43,343 bases of DNA. Origin: Flavobacterium sp. (GTDB lineage: Bacteria; Bacteroidota; Bacteroidia; Flavobacteriales; Flavobacteriaceae). Positions 41,455 through 43,343 of the stretch are shown piece after piece. The stretch covers positions 1 through 43,343 of the forward strand of contig JASLID010000028.1 of assembly GCA_030153045.1 (NCBI GenBank), in the 5' to 3' direction. A model generated the notes under the pieces. The model did not search any database, was not told the DNA's origin, and worked only from the letters and a program-made list of their open reading frames with translations. Both the position numbers and the translations under genes were made by a program. How positions within the stretch are numbered: the first letter of the stretch is position 1; every line of letters begins with the position of its first letter.

Positions 41455-41988
41455 ATGAAAACTGCAATTTTAGGAGTATTTACATTACTATTCACATTAA
41501 GTGGTGTTGCTCAGAATAAAAACACACAAACTGAGGTTAAGACAACTGTGACTACTATTAAAGATTCTGAAGGTGAGAAAAAGATGGTCAAATCTGAAGT
41601 CACTAAAGAGGTTCAAAATATTGAGTTAGAAGCTGAAAAAGCTGGAACTAAAAATATTCCAACTGCAAATAGCCCCGTACAAGTTACAAAATCGACAGCC
41701 GTAAACGTTAATGGTGTTACAAGTGTGGTTGATGTAGATCATTCTACTTACTACTATTCTGATGGAAAAAAATACCAATTAAAAGCGGATCCAAATGGTT
41801 ATACCATGTATATGCCAGAAGGAAATTATAATGCATTGCTTAGAAGAACTTCAAATAATAATTATTTTTATGTTAATAAAAACAAGTATTCGTTTGGTTA
41901 TTTTGATGGTAACGGAAACTTTATCTTAGAAACGTATAATAAAAAAACAGATAAAGTTACAGTTGAAAAATTTTCACTTCAACCATAA
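41455..41988 (+). CDS. Hypothetical secreted protein
   Basis: 177 aa with a signal peptide (about 1-20, ILGVFTLLFTLSGVAQ). A Lys/Glu/Thr-rich segment (25-70) precedes a C-terminal beta domain with paired Tyr and Gly (STYYYSDGKKYQLKADPNGYTMYMPEG, YFDGNGNFILETYNKK). No named family is recognised. It is single-gene, with a promoter box upstream and a hairpin downstream. Confidence 0.75.
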   Translation: MKTAILGVFTLLFTLSGVAQNKNTQTEVKTTVTTIKDSEGEKKMVKSEVTKEVQNIELEAEKAGTKNIPTANSPVQVTKSTAVNVNGVTSVVDVDHSTYYYSDGKKYQLKADPNGYTMYMPEGNYNALLRRTSNNNYFYVNKNKYSFGYFDGNGNFILETYNKKTDKVTVEKFSLQP

Positions 41989-42008
41989 AAAATGGTTTGT
42001 TGGTTAGT

Positions 42009-42040
42009 AAAAAATCCTGCTCTCAAGAGCAGGATTTTTT
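42009..42040. terminator. Bidirectional terminator
   Basis: ATCCTGCTCT / AGAGCAGGAT (42014-42023 and 42026-42035), with A- and T-runs; between convergent genes. Confidence 0.9.
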
Positions 42041-42064
42041 TTATTATATCGTTTAAAAAAATAA

Positions 42065-43225
42065 CTATTGATTAGCTAAACGTTCAATAACTTCTTTTTC
42101 TTCTCTTGTCGAAATAAATCCAGATTCAAAATCCCAATAGTTGTTAAAAAATTTTGTCTTTTTGTTGATTAACGATTTGTCTTTAAAAATATTATGTTCA
42201 TTGTACTTGAATATTTTTTTATCATAATTTGTAACTACCATATGATTATTAACTTCTATCCTTTTGCTTTTTTTCTTATATTTTTTTTCAAATCCAATCA
42301 CTTCTTTAGAATTTGCTAAATAATAGAAATTACCATCTGTTTTAAAGGTGTTTTTATATTCTAATTTATAAATTTTGCTGCTTTTTAAAAATGATTGTCT
42401 TAGGTCGACCATTCTAGACTCCGGAACCATAGAGCCAACTTCCATAATAATCATTTTATCCCTGTCGTAAACAATGGTATAATTTGACAAAACACCAGTT
42501 GCTTCTTCAAGTGGCGTAACCTTAATTACTAAATAGTCTTCGTTACTTTGATAAGATATCACTTGAAATTCATATTTACGTTTAGCACTTGATTCTAAAA
42601 TTTCATCTAAATACTTAAACTGGTAATAATTCTCGATGATGTTATTCAGATCATAGCCTAATAATTCATTCTTTATATCTATATCCAGCAAGCCAATAGC
42701 TCTGTTTTGTTCCACTAAAATATCCGTTTTAATGTTTTTTGAATTGCCTAATATTTGGAAATTAATTAATCCGTCATTAAAAAAAACGATTTGATCATTA
42801 TTTTTGTAAAACTCTCTTAAATAGACCTTTAAATTTACAGGAATTGTTATTTTTTCGAGTGAATTTTTAATTAACGTTTTTAATATGTCTTGGGGATGAT
42901 CGCTGGTTAAAATAATTTCATCCAATCGTTTTGCATTGCTTTCTAAATAAACTTCATTGACTTTCTTGTTCAATTCAGTAAACTTTACAGTGTACGTTTT
43001 ATAAAGCGAATGCTCAAATTTTAAATCTGATGCTTTACTAAGGTTAATAAATGCTTCACCATCTTTATTGGTTAAGAACCCTTGATTGCTTTTTTTAGAA
43101 GTTATGGTTACTTCTGCAATGGGTAAGCCGGTTTCTATATCTTTAGCAATGACAATAAATTCTAGATTTTGTGAGAAACAATTAATACTTACAAGAAATA
43201 ATATAAAAGATAAAATTTTCTTCAT
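42065..43225 (-). CDS. Carboxypeptidase-regulatory-like domain protein, secreted
   Basis: 386 aa. A signal peptide (about 1-18, SFILFLVSINCFSQ) leads to a CarboxypepD_reg-like beta domain at about 20-95 (AKDIETGLPIAEVTITSKKSNQGFLTNKDGEAFINL), as at the start of SusC or many Bacteroidota surface proteins. After RLDEIILTSDHPQDILKTLIKNSLEKI comes an alpha/beta region of about 280 residues, resembling Flavobacteriia proteins of unknown function. It lacks a plug or barrel, so it is not a TonB receptor. Confidence 0.8.
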   Translation of the reverse strand: MKKILSFILFLVSINCFSQNLEFIVIAKDIETGLPIAEVTITSKKSNQGFLTNKDGEAFINLSKASDLKFEHSLYKTYTVKFTELNKKVNEVYLESNAKRLDEIILTSDHPQDILKTLIKNSLEKITIPVNLKVYLREFYKNNDQIVFFNDGLINFQILGNSKNIKTDILVEQNRAIGLLDIDIKNELLGYDLNNIIENYYQFKYLDEILESSAKRKYEFQVISYQSNEDYLVIKVTPLEEATGVLSNYTIVYDRDKMIIMEVGSMVPESRMVDLRQSFLKSSKIYKLEYKNTFKTDGNFYYLANSKEVIGFEKKYKKKSKRIEVNNHMVVTNYDKKIFKYNEHNIFKDKSLINKKTKFFNNYWDFESGFISTREEKEVIERLANQ

Positions 43226-43252
43226 CTACTTTGATTTGCGTCAAATTTAAAA

Positions 43253-43286
43253 AAAAAGAGGACTTTTAATTAAAAAATCCTCTTTA
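43253..43286 (-). terminator. Terminator of the edge gene
   Basis: AAAGAGGA / TCCTCTTT (43255-43262 and 43278-43285), with an AT-rich inner stem and a long T-run on the minus strand. Confidence 0.75.
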
Positions 43287-43299
43287 TTATGTTTTCTAG

Positions 43300-43343
43300 T
43301 TATTCATTATGTAAAAATGCTTGTCTATTGAGTAGCGTTTCAT
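43300..43343 (-). CDS. C-terminal end of an unidentified gene, partial
   Basis: The minus strand at the edge reads ETLLNRQAFLHNE then TAA (43300-43302), followed 14 bp later by a terminator. Frame and terminator together suggest the end of a real gene that continues past the window. Too short to name. Confidence 0.45.
   Translation of the reverse strand, partial: ETLLNRQAFLHNE

Noticed and set aside
43300..43343. A 15-codon ORF from the edge ATG on the minus strand
   Set aside because: It ends in a different frame (TAG); the frame ending ETLLNRQAFLHNE is followed by the same terminator and reads as a natural C-terminus, although the data are short.

Overview
The window is AT-rich chromosomal DNA from a member of the Bacteroidota, most probably Flavobacteriaceae (Flavobacterium or a close relative). 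The evidence is a type IX secretion C-terminal sorting domain, several families confined to this group (DUF6452/DUF6048, DUF6095, CCC-motif membrane proteins), a RagA/SusC-era style TonB receptor, Bacteroidota-type -7 promoter boxes (TAnnTTTG) upstream of many genes, and almost no Shine-Dalgarno sequences. No rRNA, tRNA, CRISPR array, integrase or transposase was found. Most of the window is core genome.

Layout. 1-5677: an envelope block, with an amidase, an MCE/MlaD-type lipid-transport protein and an Fe-S membrane protein on the minus strand, divergent from an LptD-like outer-membrane protein. 5746-8317: ridA and dnaK, convergent on a shared terminator; dnaK has a sigma-54-like promoter with upstream dyads. 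8315-12553: a three-gene minus operon (TPR/beta-propeller protein, EamA/RarD transporter, small membrane protein) and a FucP-type sugar transporter. 12638-15050: a duplicated-domain lipoprotein, an Smr-domain protein with a 59-codon membrane gene, and two small membrane proteins. 15105-19677: ornithine aminotransferase, DUF1697, RlmD and the DUF6452/DUF6048 pair.

19678-21835 is the only clearly accessory stretch. A GH76-like protein lacking a signal peptide is followed within 20 bp by a 132-nt multi-arm inverted repeat and then by a small ORF that appears broken by one extra T. It looks like a mobile or cassette-type insertion.

21836-28049: rRNA methyltransferase, a second methyltransferase, ZIP transporter, MurQ etherase with two overlapping small genes, a lipoprotein and TerC. 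28106-36023: a large T9SS-secreted HYR-repeat protein and topoisomerase IV (parE-parC). 36254-43343: TonB receptor, TIGR02117 protein, flavin reductase, YchF, two secreted proteins of unknown function and the last codons of one more gene.

The most unusual non-coding signals are (i) three intergenic elements (8221-8317, 24842-24971, 26646-26771) that begin at the stop codon of a gene and share a core ATCC-stem/stem-AGAT with a conserved one-base bulge and different but compensating stem sequences, (ii) the dnaK regulatory region, and (iii) the hairpin cassette near 21453-21584. No complete new defence or metabolic system is visible.
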